This document shows, in pieces, positions 12,990 to 21,780 of a stretch of DNA of 64,000 nt. Below the pieces are notes generated by a model. It was given only the letters and a program-made list of their open reading frames with translations, made no database searches and was not told the DNA's origin. Every line of letters starts with the position of its first letter. Positions within the stretch are counted from its first letter, which is position 1. Made by a program: the position numbers and the translations under genes. Source of the stretch: Sphingomonas aerophila. Lineage in GTDB: Bacteria; Pseudomonadota; Alphaproteobacteria; Sphingomonadales; Sphingomonadaceae. The stretch spans positions 186,001 to 250,000 of the forward strand of contig NZ_JACIJK010000002.1 in assembly GCF_014199305.1 (NCBI RefSeq). Direction: 5' to 3'.

Positions 12990-13043
12990 GGCGGGGGAGC
13001 CGCGACACTGGTCTCCCAGCTGTCGCGGCTCCCCCGCCCTTTT
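12990..13043 (+). terminator. intrinsic terminator after rpoD
   Basis: An 18-bp perfect stem (12990-13007 paired with 13021-13038) encloses a 13-base loop and is followed by CCTTTTC with four Ts at 13040-13043. It lies 35 bases after the rpoD stop. It is the longest perfect inverted repeat I noticed in a non-coding stretch of the window. It should end the dnaG-rpoD transcript. Confidence 0.88.
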
Positions 13044-13178
13044 CGTCGCACCACTGACTCCGCTCGTCGTGGATAACTGCTCGTAAACCCTGTCTTTACC
13101 GGCATCGGTTACGCCAGTCTGCGAAACACACACCAGACGCGTCGCGCGGTGATGGCGCGCGCGGTTGAAAGCGGAACC

Positions 13179-13844
13179 ATGGACAATCGATCGGCACTTA
13201 CGGCAGTACGGGGGCATGGCGGCGCAGCCGGTCTGCTCGCGCGGCTGATCGACACCGATGGCACAGCCCGCCACCCATGGTACAGCGTACTGGTAAACCA
13301 GCGTCCGCGGCGCGATCTGGCGGATGCGGTGCATGCGATTTGCATCCTTTACGGTCATCATCCCGGCATGGCGGACGAGGCAATCGGACGTGCCGCCATG
13401 CCGGGAGCTCATGACTGGTTTGCAGCGGTCGGCGAAGGGTTCGCCCTGGAACGTGCCTATCTCGCCCAGTTGACCGCGGCTGCGGGCCCACTCCCTTCAA
13501 CGCCCGGCCACGCCAGCGCGCACGCGACCATCACCGCTCAGGCTCACGCGCTGACGATGCTTGCCCTGTCTGACCGAGGCGGCTGCGCGGTAGGCGCGGT
13601 CGCTGCGCTGGTGGGCGACTGGTACGCGATCCGGCTGGTACTGGATGCGGCGGCCGAACGGTTCGGCATCCCTCATCAGCCAAGCGCCCTGCCCGATCCT
13701 GACACAACCGCTCGTCTCATTGCGGAACTGGGTGCGACGCCAGCATGCGAGCGCGCGATCGGCTTTGGTGCCCAGCAACTCCTGGCCCAGCACCGGGGCC
13801 TGTGGTCGCTGCTGGAGGCGCGCGCCTCGGCCAGGAAGGACTAG
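13179..13844 (+). CDS. hypothetical protein (unrecognised)
   Basis: A soluble 221-aa protein, Ala-rich and mostly helical, with no signal peptide or membrane segment. It has several His residues ('VHAICILYGHHPGMADEA' near 50, 'GAHDWFAAVGEGFALERAYL' near 80) and a cysteine in 'TPACERAIGFGAQQLL' near the end. I do not recognise a family with confidence; the layout resembles single-domain sphingomonad hypothetical proteins. The ATG at 13179 is preferred over GTG/ATG at 13149/13152 because GCGGAA precedes it and the N-terminus is compact. It follows the rpoD terminator and precedes moxR by 57 bases. Confidence 0.72.
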   Translation: MDNRSALTAVRGHGGAAGLLARLIDTDGTARHPWYSVLVNQRPRRDLADAVHAICILYGHHPGMADEAIGRAAMPGAHDWFAAVGEGFALERAYLAQLTAAAGPLPSTPGHASAHATITAQAHALTMLALSDRGGCAVGAVAALVGDWYAIRLVLDAAAERFGIPHQPSALPDPDTTARLIAELGATPACERAIGFGAQQLLAQHRGLWSLLEARASARKD

Positions 13845-13901
13845 GCCGCTTCGGCGCAGCCACCGCTTGCGCGCGACCATGCCCTTTGCCAAGCGGACCC
13901 G

Positions 13902-14756
13902 ATGCAGCGCTTCGAAGGCACCAAGAACTACGTCGCAACGGACGACCTGAAGGTCGCGGTCAACGCCGCCGTGACGCTCCGCCGGCCGTTGCTGGTTAAG
14001 GGCGAGCCCGGCACCGGAAAGACTGTTCTAGCCCAGGAGGTGGCCCGCGCCGTCGGCGCCGAGTTGATCGAGTGGACGATCAAGTCCTCCACCAAGGCGC
14101 AACAGGGCCTATACGACTATGATGCGGTCGCAAGGCTGCGCGACGGCCAGCTCGGCGATCCGCGCGTTCACGACATTCGAAACTACATCCGCCGCGGCAA
14201 GCTGTGGGACGCGTTCACCCGCCCGACGCCGCCGGTGCTGTTAATCGACGAGATCGACAAGGCCGATCTGGAGTTCCCGAACGACCTGCTGGGCGAACTC
14301 GATCGCATGGAGTTCCATGTTTACGAGACCGGCGAAACGGTTCGCGCGGTCGAGCGTCCGATCGTGGTGATCACGTCGAACAATGAGAAGGAGTTGCCGG
14401 ACGCCTTCCTGCGCCGCTGCTTCTTCCACTACATTCGCTTCCCCGATCGCGACACGATGCAGGCGATCATCGACGTCCACTTCCCCGGCATTCAGAAGCT
14501 GCTGGTCAACCGTGCGCTGGACCTGTTCTACGAGGTACGCGAGGTTCCCGGCCTGAAGAAAAAGCCGTCCACATCCGAGCTGCTCGATTGGCTAAAGCTG
14601 CTGCTCCACGAGGATATGCCGCTGGAAGTGTTGCAAAACCGTGACCCGACCAAGGCTATTCCGCCACTCCATGGTGCCCTGCTGAAGAACGAGGCGGACA
14701 TCATGCTGTTCGAGCGCCTGGCCTTTCTGGCGCGGCGTGCTTCCAACAAGGGTTGA
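13902..14756 (+). CDS. MoxR-type AAA+ ATPase
   Basis: A 284-aa AAA+ ATPase with Walker A 'GEPGTGKT' (residues 34-41), Walker B 'VLLIDEID' (112-119), sensor 1 in 'VVITSNNEKELPDAFLRRC' and the arginine-finger region after it. MoxR ATPases act with VWA-domain partners as chaperone-like assembly or metal-insertion machines, as CoxD/CoxE do for CO dehydrogenase. The VWA partner here is at 16806, separated by a CHAP hydrolase and a membrane protein. No CO dehydrogenase or methanol dehydrogenase genes are in the window, so the client is unknown. Confidence 0.93.
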   Translation: MQRFEGTKNYVATDDLKVAVNAAVTLRRPLLVKGEPGTGKTVLAQEVARAVGAELIEWTIKSSTKAQQGLYDYDAVARLRDGQLGDPRVHDIRNYIRRGKLWDAFTRPTPPVLLIDEIDKADLEFPNDLLGELDRMEFHVYETGETVRAVERPIVVITSNNEKELPDAFLRRCFFHYIRFPDRDTMQAIIDVHFPGIQKLLVNRALDLFYEVREVPGLKKKPSTSELLDWLKLLLHEDMPLEVLQNRDPTKAIPPLHGALLKNEADIMLFERLAFLARRASNKG

Positions 14757-14840
14757 CCCATCCCCGATTCCCGCGATCTTCACCTTCTGGTTACCACGCC
14801 TGAGTATCAAGGATTCGTGGAAGCCGAGTAGGGCGCCGGG

Positions 14841-15371
14841 ATGCGTGTATTGTGGATCATGATGGCCTGGGCGCTTGCCGGTGCTGGCGGAGCAGCTCAG
14901 GCGTCCCTGCTCGACTATGTCGGCCAGTGCGTGCCCTTTGCGCGCGAAGCGTCCGGTATCGACATCTATGGTGACGCCTGGACCTGGTGGGACCAGGCGG
15001 ACGGGCGTTACCCGCGCGGGCACAAGCCGCGGGTCGGTGCCGTCGTGGTATTCGCGAAGTCGAGCAGATTGTCGCTGGGCCACGTCGCCGTGATCAGCCG
15101 CGTCGTGGAAAAGCGCGTGGTGATGCTCACCCACGCCAATTGGTCCCGCCAGAACGGAGAGCGCGGCCATGCCGAGCAGGATGTCACCTTGTTCGACGTG
15201 TCGCCCGATAATGACTGGAGCGAGGTCAAGGTTTGGTACCGCGATTCGGAGGGCCTTGGCAGCAGCATCTACCCGCTCAAGGGCTTCATCTATGGCGGCA
15301 AGACCGCACGCGAATTGACCGGCAGAAGTCCCGACTATGTCGGCGCCCTGATCGACGCCTACGCCCATTGA
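14841..15371 (+). CDS. secreted CHAP-domain amidase/peptidase
   Basis: A 176-aa protein. Residues 1-21 form a signal peptide ending AQA. The mature part is one CHAP domain: nucleophile Cys30 in 'QCVPFAREASG', His81 in 'LSLGHVAVISRV', and a later polar residue in 'THANWS' (about 97) that completes the site. CHAP enzymes cut amide bonds in peptidoglycan. It is exported and small, with no cell-wall-binding repeat. Its stop overlaps the start of the next gene by one base (TGATG), so it is co-translated with the polytopic protein and lies within the moxR-VWA group. Confidence 0.88.
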   Translation: MRVLWIMMAWALAGAGGAAQASLLDYVGQCVPFAREASGIDIYGDAWTWWDQADGRYPRGHKPRVGAVVVFAKSSRLSLGHVAVISRVVEKRVVMLTHANWSRQNGERGHAEQDVTLFDVSPDNDWSEVKVWYRDSEGLGSSIYPLKGFIYGGKTARELTGRSPDYVGALIDAYAH

Positions 15372-16795
15372 TGGCCGGAGTTCTGTCACCGGCAAGGCTG
15401 CATTTTGTCGCTTCGACAAACTGGCTCAGCGCCGACCGCGTGGCGCTCGCCGCGCTGACATTGGTCGGTCTGGGCCTCCGTATCGCGGGCGGAAACGGGG
15501 GATTGTGGCTCGATGAGGCATGGTCGGTTCTTCTCGCGCATCAGGTCGGTACGCCGCTGGGCGTGCTGTTCGGGATCAATCACGACAACAACCACCATCT
15601 GAACTCGCTCTGGCTGCTGACGGTCGGCATGGACGCGCCGCCGCTTGCCCAGCGAGCGCTGGCCATTGTTACGGGCACGCTTGCCATTCCGCTGGTCGCC
15701 TCCCTTGCGCGCCGGGCCGGCACTGTTCCCGCTCTCGTCAGCGCAGCATTGTTTGCGGTGTCGCCAATCCTGGTGACGCTCGGGTCGGAGGCTCGTGGCT
15801 ACGCGCCAATGACACTCGCCCTGCTCGCCGCTGCCGTAATCGCAGATCAAGCGATCGCGGGCGAGCCGGGCGTCAATCGCAGGCACATGGCAATCCTCGC
15901 GGTGCTCGGCCTGTTGTCGCAGCTCACCATGATCTTTGGCCTGCTCGCACTGGCCGGCTGGGTGTTGCTGGAGCGATGGCAGCGCGACGGGGCAGCCGTC
16001 GCGCTCCGACTGACGGTTCGCTTGTTCGCTCCCGCCTTTGCGGCCGTTGCCATCACCTTGGCCCTGCTTGCTTTGGGCGCCTGGGCCAGCCCGCTGGGGT
16101 TCCAGTTCGGATCCTATGAGGCGTTCGCCTGGATGGCCTGGCTGCGCGCCGTCGTGGAATTGACCGGCTTCACGATTGGCTGGCCGTTGCTGACCGTCAC
16201 GCTTCCGATCGCAGCTTTGGTCCTCCTGCTCTGCGCGCGGCAAATGGGCACCGCCAAAATCTGGTTTTATCGCCTGGCGATCGCCGGCTTCCCCATCGGC
16301 CTGGCCGTGCTTCATACGGCCAATCCCGGGCATGCCCGTTATTACTTGCTCGCCGGCCTCGCGCTCCTTCTTCTGCTGGGTGAGGTGATCGGGAAAGCCC
16401 TGACCCGTCCGGGCCTGCCCCGCCTGCTTGCGAGCGCAGCCCTTTCCACGATCATCATCGGGTCGCTCTACCAGGACGGCATACTCGCGACCAATCGAAG
16501 AGCCGACCCTGCCGCCGCGGTTCGAGCTCTCGCGGCCCGCTCGCCAGCGGGCGCTGCCGTCATGGCCGATCGGGAAACGGGGGAAGCCGTGCTGAAGGTC
16601 GCTGCGGCTCAAGCTACCTTCCCGCTTACCGTTACCGACTCCTGCGCGGCACGGTTCGCATTTCTGGACCGCTTTGGCGGTGAGGATATGCCCGGCACGC
16701 TCCACCGGTGCGGGGCCCTTTTCCTCCCCATCGCGGCGGCGAGGGTTCGCGGCCTGTCGGGCACCCACTGGACGCTGTACGAACGACACCGGTAG
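15371..16795 (+). CDS. polytopic GT-C-like glycosyltransferase family membrane protein
   Basis: A 474-aa protein with roughly ten to twelve hydrophobic segments. Near residue 40 the first periplasmic loop carries 'NGGLWLDEAWSVLLAH'; an acidic pair after the first membrane span is the catalytic signature of GT-C transferases (PMT/ArnT type) that use polyprenyl-linked sugars. 'ILVTLGSEARGYAPMTLAL' near 130 also fits that family. The soluble C-terminus (about 375-474) has three cysteines. The start overlaps the CHAP gene stop (TGATG), which rules out the longer frame that opens inside CHAP. Acceptor and donor are unknown. Confidence 0.8.
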   Translation: MAGVLSPARLHFVASTNWLSADRVALAALTLVGLGLRIAGGNGGLWLDEAWSVLLAHQVGTPLGVLFGINHDNNHHLNSLWLLTVGMDAPPLAQRALAIVTGTLAIPLVASLARRAGTVPALVSAALFAVSPILVTLGSEARGYAPMTLALLAAAVIADQAIAGEPGVNRRHMAILAVLGLLSQLTMIFGLLALAGWVLLERWQRDGAAVALRLTVRLFAPAFAAVAITLALLALGAWASPLGFQFGSYEAFAWMAWLRAVVELTGFTIGWPLLTVTLPIAALVLLLCARQMGTAKIWFYRLAIAGFPIGLAVLHTANPGHARYYLLAGLALLLLLGEVIGKALTRPGLPRLLASAALSTIIIGSLYQDGILATNRRADPAAAVRALAARSPAGAAVMADRETGEAVLKVAAAQATFPLTVTDSCAARFAFLDRFGGEDMPGTLHRCGALFLPIAAARVRGLSGTHWTLYERHR

Positions 16796-16805
16796 AGTAG
16801 CGCCG

Positions 16806-17984
16806 ATGTTTCTCGGCTTTCTCGACGAACTGCGGGCCGCCGGCATCTCCGCCAGCCTCAAGGAGCATCTGCTCCTGCTTGAGGCGTTGGACGCAGACGT
16901 GATCGCGCAAACGCCCGAGGCCTTCTACTATCTAGCCCGCGCCACCTATGTGAAGGATGAGGGCCTGCTCGACTGGTTCGATCAGGTCTTCGCCAAGGTT
17001 TTCCGCGGGGTTGTGGGAGGCGACGGTGACGGCCGCGTCGGCCTTCCAGAGGAGTGGCTGCGTGCCGTTGCCAAAAAATACCTGACGCCCGAGGAGATGG
17101 CCGCCATCGAGTCGCTCGGGTCCTGGGAGGAGATCATGGAAACGCTCCGGCAGCGCCTGGCGAAGCAGGAGGCACGCCACCAAGGCGGGTCAAAATGGAT
17201 CGGCACCGGCGGAACCAGCCCCTTTGGCAACAACGGCTACAATCCGGAGGGCGTTCGGATCGGCGGCGAGTCGCGCCACCGGCGCGCGATAAAGGTCTGG
17301 GATCAGCGCGCCTTTCGCAATCTCGTCAACACGCGTGAACTCGGCACCCGCAACATCAAGGTCGCGCTGCGTCGCCTGCGTCGGTTCGCGCGCGAGGGGG
17401 CAGCGGACGAACTGGATATCGACGGCACTATCGATGGTACCGCGCGGGCCGGGTTCCTGGATGTGCGAATGCGGCCGGAGCGGCGCAACGCAGTCAAGCT
17501 GCTGCTCTTTCTCGACGTCGGTGGCTCGATGGACCCGTGGATCACCCTTGTCGAGGAGCTGTTTTCCGCCGCCACGACGGAATTCCGCAACCTGGAATTC
17601 TTTTATTTCCACAACTGCCCTTACGAGGGCGTCTGGAAGGATAATCGCCGCCGGTTCCAGGAACGCACGCCGATGTGGGACGTGCTCCACAGATACGGCC
17701 ACGACCACAAGCTGGTGCTGGTCGGCGATGCGTCGATGAGCCCGTATGAGATCACCCAGCCGGGCGGATCGGCCGAGCACATGAACGAGGAATCCGGCGC
17801 GGTCTGGCTAGGTAGGCTGACTGCCACCTATCCAGCGGCAGTGTGGCTCAATCCCCTGCCCCAGACCCATTGGGACTTCACCCAATCCGTCATGATGATA
17901 CGCCAGCTGATGACGGGACGCATGTTCCCGCTTACCCTGTCGGGGCTGGATGATGCGATGCGGGAGTTGTCGCGCAAGCGCTGA
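16806..17984 (+). CDS. VWA-domain (CoxE-like) protein
   Basis: A 392-aa soluble protein and the likely partner of the MoxR ATPase at 13902. The N-terminal half is helical and charged. 'GTGGTSPFGNNGYNPEGVRI' near 133-152 is a typical glycine-rich linker of this family. The von Willebrand A domain begins with 'VKLLLFLDVGGSMDPW'. Its metal-site (MIDAS) motif reads D237-V-G-G-S241, so the middle Ser of DxSxS is Gly; I recall this variant in other MoxR-linked VWA proteins, so it may be a family trait. The start is the ATG ten bases after the previous stop. The client complex is unknown. Confidence 0.9.
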   Translation: MFLGFLDELRAAGISASLKEHLLLLEALDADVIAQTPEAFYYLARATYVKDEGLLDWFDQVFAKVFRGVVGGDGDGRVGLPEEWLRAVAKKYLTPEEMAAIESLGSWEEIMETLRQRLAKQEARHQGGSKWIGTGGTSPFGNNGYNPEGVRIGGESRHRRAIKVWDQRAFRNLVNTRELGTRNIKVALRRLRRFAREGAADELDIDGTIDGTARAGFLDVRMRPERRNAVKLLLFLDVGGSMDPWITLVEELFSAATTEFRNLEFFYFHNCPYEGVWKDNRRRFQERTPMWDVLHRYGHDHKLVLVGDASMSPYEITQPGGSAEHMNEESGAVWLGRLTATYPAAVWLNPLPQTHWDFTQSVMMIRQLMTGRMFPLTLSGLDDAMRELSRKR

Positions 17985-17986
17985 CG

Positions 17987-18011
17987 GAACCCCACCCTCC
18001 GGCGCTGGTTG
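17987..18011 (+). promoter_or_regulatory. EcfG-type general stress promoter
   Basis: GGAAC at 17987-17991, a 17-bp spacer and GTT at 18009-18011. Spacing and distance to the start codon (27 bp) match the element at 531-555. It starts just after the VWA gene stop, so the following gene would form its own stress-induced unit. Confidence 0.65.
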
Positions 18012-18038
18012 TCGCTCCAGTTTAGTTCGGAGTAATCT

Positions 18039-18470
18039 ATGTCGCACATTCCCGCCTCGGCCATGCCTCATGCGAACGCGCACCATGAGGACAATGCTGC
18101 TGGCTCGCCGCCCTCCCCTTCAAACAAGGACGCAGCCGAGAACACGGGCGCGGTCGCACAGGTGACGGAACAGGCGCAGCAGGCGGCATCGACGGCTGCA
18201 GAGGCAGTCAAGTCTGCCGCCAGCAGCGTGTCCGATACCGCCGGTAGCGCGGCCGCCAAGACCGGAGAGGCGGTCAACAAGGCGGCCACAGCGACGTCCG
18301 AAGCGGCCAAGAGCGTGGCCGGCAAGGTTGGCGCGTTGCCGACCTATGCCAAGCTGCTTGGCCTCGCGGCACTGGTCGGCGGGGTCGCCGCTGCGTTTGC
18401 CGTTCCGCTTCTGCAGGAGCCGGAACAGACCGGCCGGGCCAAGCGCAAGAAGTCGGGCAAAAAGGCCTGA
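18039..18470 (+). CDS. LEA-like Ala-rich protein with C-terminal membrane segment
   Basis: A 143-aa protein. Residues 30-105 are Ala/Ser/Thr/Lys-rich with an 11-residue-like periodicity ('AAEAVKSAASSVSDTAGSAA', 'KAATATSEAAKSVAGKVG'), which resembles late-embryogenesis-abundant or apolipophorin-like amphipathic helices. One membrane segment follows at about 108-126 ('AKLLGLAALVGGVAAAFAVPL') and then a basic tail. No catalytic motif is present. An EcfG-type promoter lies 27 bp upstream, so a role in desiccation or osmotic stress is plausible but unproved. It converges with anmK with a six-base gap. Confidence 0.7.
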   Translation: MSHIPASAMPHANAHHEDNAAGSPPSPSNKDAAENTGAVAQVTEQAQQAASTAAEAVKSAASSVSDTAGSAAAKTGEAVNKAATATSEAAKSVAGKVGALPTYAKLLGLAALVGGVAAAFAVPLLQEPEQTGRAKRKKSGKKA

Positions 18471-18476
18471 GCCGAT

Positions 18477-19565
18477 TCAAGCCGGGTGGTGAACCACGCC
18501 ACCCGGCATTGGCGCCGGCGCGCCCGTCGTTCCCGGAAAACTGATTGGCAGGCCCTTAAGCGTGCGGGCCGCCATATACGCAAAGCCTTCCGCTTCCAGC
18601 GCGTCACCATTCCAGCCGAGCGCATCGGCTGGCTCCGGCAACAGCCCGGTCCGGTCACCGATCATGCGCATCAGCACAGGATTGTGGCGTCCACCACCGG
18701 CCACGACAAGCCGGCGCGGACGAGAGGGCACCTGCCGCAGCGCCTCTGCCACGGTTGCGGCCGTAAACGCCGTCAGTGTCGCAGCCCCATCCGCCGCCGA
18801 CAGGCCCCGCGCGGGCTGGATCGTGAAATCGCTTCGGTCGAGCGACTTGGGGCCGGGCGCATCAAAAAACGGATGGTCGAGCATCGCGGTCAGCACCGCT
18901 TCGTCAACCCGGCCACCAGCCGCCAGTGCTCCGTTCGCGTCATAGCGCGCGCCTGTTTCCGCCTCCACCCAACTGTCGATCAAGCCATTGGCCGGGCCGG
19001 TGTCAAAGGCGACCAGCGTCCCGTCGCCGCCCACAAAGGTGATGTTGCCGACCCCACCCAGGTTCAGCACCGCCACCGGCCCCTCAAGCCCCGCTGCCCG
19101 TGCGGCGTGGTAGACCGGCAGCAGCGGCGCACCCTGCCCGCCGGCCGCCACGTCCGCGCTTCGGAAGTCGGAGACCGTGGTGATGCCAGTCGCCGCGGCC
19201 AGCACCGCTCCATCGCCGATCTGCCAGGTCCAGCCACGATCGGGTCGATGCGCCACCGTCTGCCCGTGATAGCCGATTACGCCCACGTCACCCGCACTCA
19301 CGCCGGCTTCCCGCAGCAGCTTGTGCACCGCCAACGCGTGGGTGCGATCGATCAGTTCACCCGCCTTCACCAGCACGGGGCTGGCGCGCGGGCGGTCAAA
19401 GGTGAGAGCCAGCGCGGTAGCTTCGGCCAGTTCGGCCCGCGCCGCATCCGAATAGGCTTCGCCCCGGAACGCGACCGGGCGCGCGATGGTTTCGCCATCA
19501 GTTTCGATCAACGCGGCATCGACGCCGTCGAGCGACGTTCCCGACATCAGACCTATCGCAAGCAT
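18477..19565 (-). CDS. anmK: anhydro-N-acetylmuramic acid kinase
   Basis: A 362-aa sugar kinase that recycles peptidoglycan by converting 1,6-anhydro-MurNAc to MurNAc-6-phosphate with ATP. Motifs seen are 'AIGLMSGTSLDGVDAALIE' at the N-terminus (phosphate loop), 'IGYHGQTVAHRP' near 97, 'VLNLGGVGNITFV' near 170 and 'VVAGGGRHNPVLMRMI' near 310. I placed the start at the ATG at 19565, which gives this N-terminus, rather than seven codons upstream at 19586. It is divergent from rimO with a 102-base gap. Confidence 0.96.
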   Translation of the reverse strand: MLAIGLMSGTSLDGVDAALIETDGETIARPVAFRGEAYSDAARAELAEATALALTFDRPRASPVLVKAGELIDRTHALAVHKLLREAGVSAGDVGVIGYHGQTVAHRPDRGWTWQIGDGAVLAAATGITTVSDFRSADVAAGGQGAPLLPVYHAARAAGLEGPVAVLNLGGVGNITFVGGDGTLVAFDTGPANGLIDSWVEAETGARYDANGALAAGGRVDEAVLTAMLDHPFFDAPGPKSLDRSDFTIQPARGLSAADGAATLTAFTAATVAEALRQVPSRPRRLVVAGGGRHNPVLMRMIGDRTGLLPEPADALGWNGDALEAEGFAYMAARTLKGLPISFPGTTGAPAPMPGGVVHHPA

Positions 19566-19667
19566 TGATCTTCCACCCCGGCGCAACGGCTTCGGCCATC
19601 GCCGCGGGGGCAGGCATTTGCAAGCGCTGGAAAAACGACCCGCCTTGCCCTATGTGGCAGCTATCCC

Positions 19668-21017
19668 ATGGCAACCCAACTCCCCTCCCCACCGCGTGTC
19701 GGCATGGTGTCGCTTGGCTGTCCCAAGAACCTGGTCGACTCCGAACGCATCCTTGGTCAGCTCCGTCAGGAGGGCTACCAGATGTCGCCCGACTATGCCG
19801 GCGCCGACGTCGTGCTGGTCAACACCTGTGGCTTCCTCGACAGCGCCAAGGAAGAAAGCCTTGAAGCGATAGGCGAAGCCATCGCGGAGAATGGCCGCGT
19901 CATCGTGACCGGCTGCATGGGCAGCGAGGCAGAAGCCATTCGCGCCCGTTTTCCTGGCGTGCTCGCGGTCACGGGCGCGCATCAGTATGAACAGGTGGTC
20001 GAGGCGGTTCACGCGGCCGCGCCGCCGTTCCGGTCGCCGTATCTGGACCTGGTACCTGGCGGTGCGGTCGAGATTACCGACCTGAAGCTCACCCCGCGGC
20101 ATTACAGCTACCTCAAGATTTCAGAGGGCTGCAATCACCGCTGCTCCTTCTGCATCATTCCATCGCTGCGCGGCGACCTGGTCAGCCGCCGGCCGGACGC
20201 GATCCTGCGCGAGGCCGAAAAGTTGGTCGCGGCCGGCACGCGCGAATTGCTGGTGATCAGCCAGGACACGAGCGCCTACGGCATCGACATCCGACGCGAG
20301 CCGCGCATGTGGAAGGGTCAGGAAGTCGTGCCCGCCATGACCGACCTTGCCCGAGAGCTCGGCCGCATCGCGCCCTGGGTGCGCCTCCATTACGTGTACC
20401 CGTACCCGCACGTGGACAGCGTCATTCCGCTGATGGCCGACGGGCTGGTGCTCCCGTATCTCGACATCCCCTTCCAGCACGCGTCGCCTTCGGTGCTGAA
20501 GCGCATGAAGCGCCCCGCCAACGACGCCAAGGTGCTTGAGCGCATTCGCGGCTGGCGTTCGGTCTGCCCGGACATTGCGATCCGGTCGACCTTCGTGGTC
20601 GGCTTCCCGGGGGAGACGGAGGAGGATTTCCAGTACCTGCTCGACTGGCTGGACGAAGCGCAGCTTGACCGTGTCGGTGCTTTCCGGTTCGAGCCGGTAG
20701 AGGGCGCCGCGGCGAACTTTCTTCCCGATCCCGTGCCCGAAGAGGTCAAGGAAGAGCGGTACGCGCGGATCATGGAGCGCACCGCCGCGATCAGCGCTGC
20801 CAAGCTCGCCGCCAAGGTCGGTCGCACCCTGCCCGTCATCATCGACGCGGTGGATGAGGAAGGCGGCGCCACAGGCCGTTCGCAGGCGGACGCCCCGGAA
20901 ATCGACGGCGAAGTGTTCCTGCGAGACGCAGGGCACCTGTCAGTGGGCGACATCGTTTCCGTTGAGATCGAGGACGCGGACGAACACGACCTCTACGGCG
21001 TGCCTGGCTCGAAGTAG
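19668..21017 (+). CDS. rimO: ribosomal protein S12 methylthiotransferase RimO
   Basis: A 449-aa radical-SAM enzyme that methylthiolates Asp89 of ribosomal protein S12. The N-terminal MTTase domain has the three cluster cysteines C18, C54 and C83. The radical-SAM motif is C155-xxx-C159-xx-C162 in '[16 protein letters not shown]'. A TRAM domain closes the protein ('[17 protein letters not shown]'). It is distinguished from MiaB by the RimO-type '[13 protein letters not shown]' start and '[16 protein letters not shown]'. Its last 25 bases overlap the convergent downstream gene. Confidence 0.98.
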   Translation: MATQLPSPPRVGMVSLGCPKNLVDSERILGQLRQEGYQMSPDYAGADVVLVNTCGFLDSAKEESLEAIGEAIAENGRVIVTGCMGSEAEAIRARFPGVLAVTGAHQYEQVVEAVHAAAPPFRSPYLDLVPGGAVEITDLKLTPRHYSYLKISEGCNHRCSFCIIPSLRGDLVSRRPDAILREAEKLVAAGTRELLVISQDTSAYGIDIRREPRMWKGQEVVPAMTDLARELGRIAPWVRLHYVYPYPHVDSVIPLMADGLVLPYLDIPFQHASPSVLKRMKRPANDAKVLERIRGWRSVCPDIAIRSTFVVGFPGETEEDFQYLLDWLDEAQLDRVGAFRFEPVEGAAANFLPDPVPEEVKEERYARIMERTAAISAAKLAAKVGRTLPVIIDAVDEEGGATGRSQADAPEIDGEVFLRDAGHLSVGDIVSVEIEDADEHDLYGVPGSK

Positions 21018-21706
21018 CGGCGCCACTCCGGTCGCACAGCTGCCATCACGGCACGTGTGACCGGCAGGGTCACCTCGTACGTCCCCTCGACATATGGGCC
21101 CGCGTCATAAGGTGGGATCAGGATGCCGATCCGATCGAAGCGATCGCGCTTGCGACTGCCCAGGATCAGGGTTTGGGCGAGCGGGTCGATACACTTGCTG
21201 AATTCGGGAATGTCGGCGGGCGGATTGCCCCCTCGCTTGTTTTGCCGCTGCGCATCCAGTTCGCGGCAGAACTCAGACCGAATGGCCGTGCCGAGCGCTT
21301 TCGGGCTGGTGAAGAACGACAAGGGCGCTCGCCGCACACCTGACGTCCGGTCCCAGACGAAGGTCGCGTACATGGTCATGCCATGCGCCCCGCCTGAATA
21401 GTCCCAACCCTCGACCGATAGCGACAGGAAACGCGGCGTGTCCGCCACCACTTTCCAATCGCGGTCCGACACATAAGGGCGGAAGGGGAAGCCATCGTTC
21501 GCCGCCTCCCGCCGCGCCTGTGCCGCCTCGTCCATCGTTGTCGCGCGAAACGCCGCGCCTTCCTTGTCGAACCAGCGCCGCAGCGCCGGGGTCGCGCGGG
21601 CCTGTGCGGGGTAGGTGTAGCTGACCTTTGCGGGGCTATCCTTCTCCTGCGCCGACGCCGGCACTGCAGGCAGTGCGGCCGCGACCAACCCCGCCCCGAT
21701 GCGCAT
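20993..21706 (-). CDS. secreted DUF3298/DUF4163-like protein
   Basis: A 237-aa exported protein. Residues 1-20 are a signal peptide ('[20 protein letters not shown]'). The mature part resembles the PdaC/RsiV-type DUF4163-DUF3298 pair: '[20 protein letters not shown]' near 115 is the conserved Gly-Gly-Ala-His motif, and '[20 protein letters not shown]' near the end is the usual last strand and helix. I chose the ATG at 21706 because AGGAGG lies seven bases upstream; the longer frame adds a charged leader before the signal peptide. The 3' end overlaps rimO by 25 bases tail-to-tail. The function is unknown. Confidence 0.82.
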   Translation of the reverse strand: MRIGAGLVAAALPAVPASAQEKDSPAKVSYTYPAQARATPALRRWFDKEGAAFRATTMDEAAQARREAANDGFPFRPYVSDRDWKVVADTPRFLSLSVEGWDYSGGAHGMTMYATFVWDRTSGVRRAPLSFFTSPKALGTAIRSEFCRELDAQRQNKRGGNPPADIPEFSKCIDPLAQTLILGSRKRDRFDRIGILIPPYDAGPYVEGTYEVTLPVTRAVMAAVRPEWRRYFEPGTP

Positions 21707-21780
21707 CGACACCTCCTCGAACTTTGCATCGCGATGAACGTGGCGGGTGACGGCGCGGTTGCGTTTGCTATGCTCGGCCA

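Noticed and set aside
10915..13008. 697-codon minus-strand frame opposite rpoD
   Set aside because: It is a mirror of rpoD codon bias. It also runs through the rpoD terminator region, and no family is recognisable.
13149..13178. Longer N-terminus (GTG 13149 or ATG 13152) for the unrecognised gene after rpoD
   Set aside because: No ribosome-site sequence precedes it; the ATG at 13179 has GCGGAA upstream and gives a more plausible start.
15386..16861. 491-codon minus-strand frame opposite the GT-C-like gene
   Set aside because: Its translation is an Arg/Gln/Glu-rich shadow of a hydrophobic protein; the plus-strand frame has clear spans and TGATG coupling.
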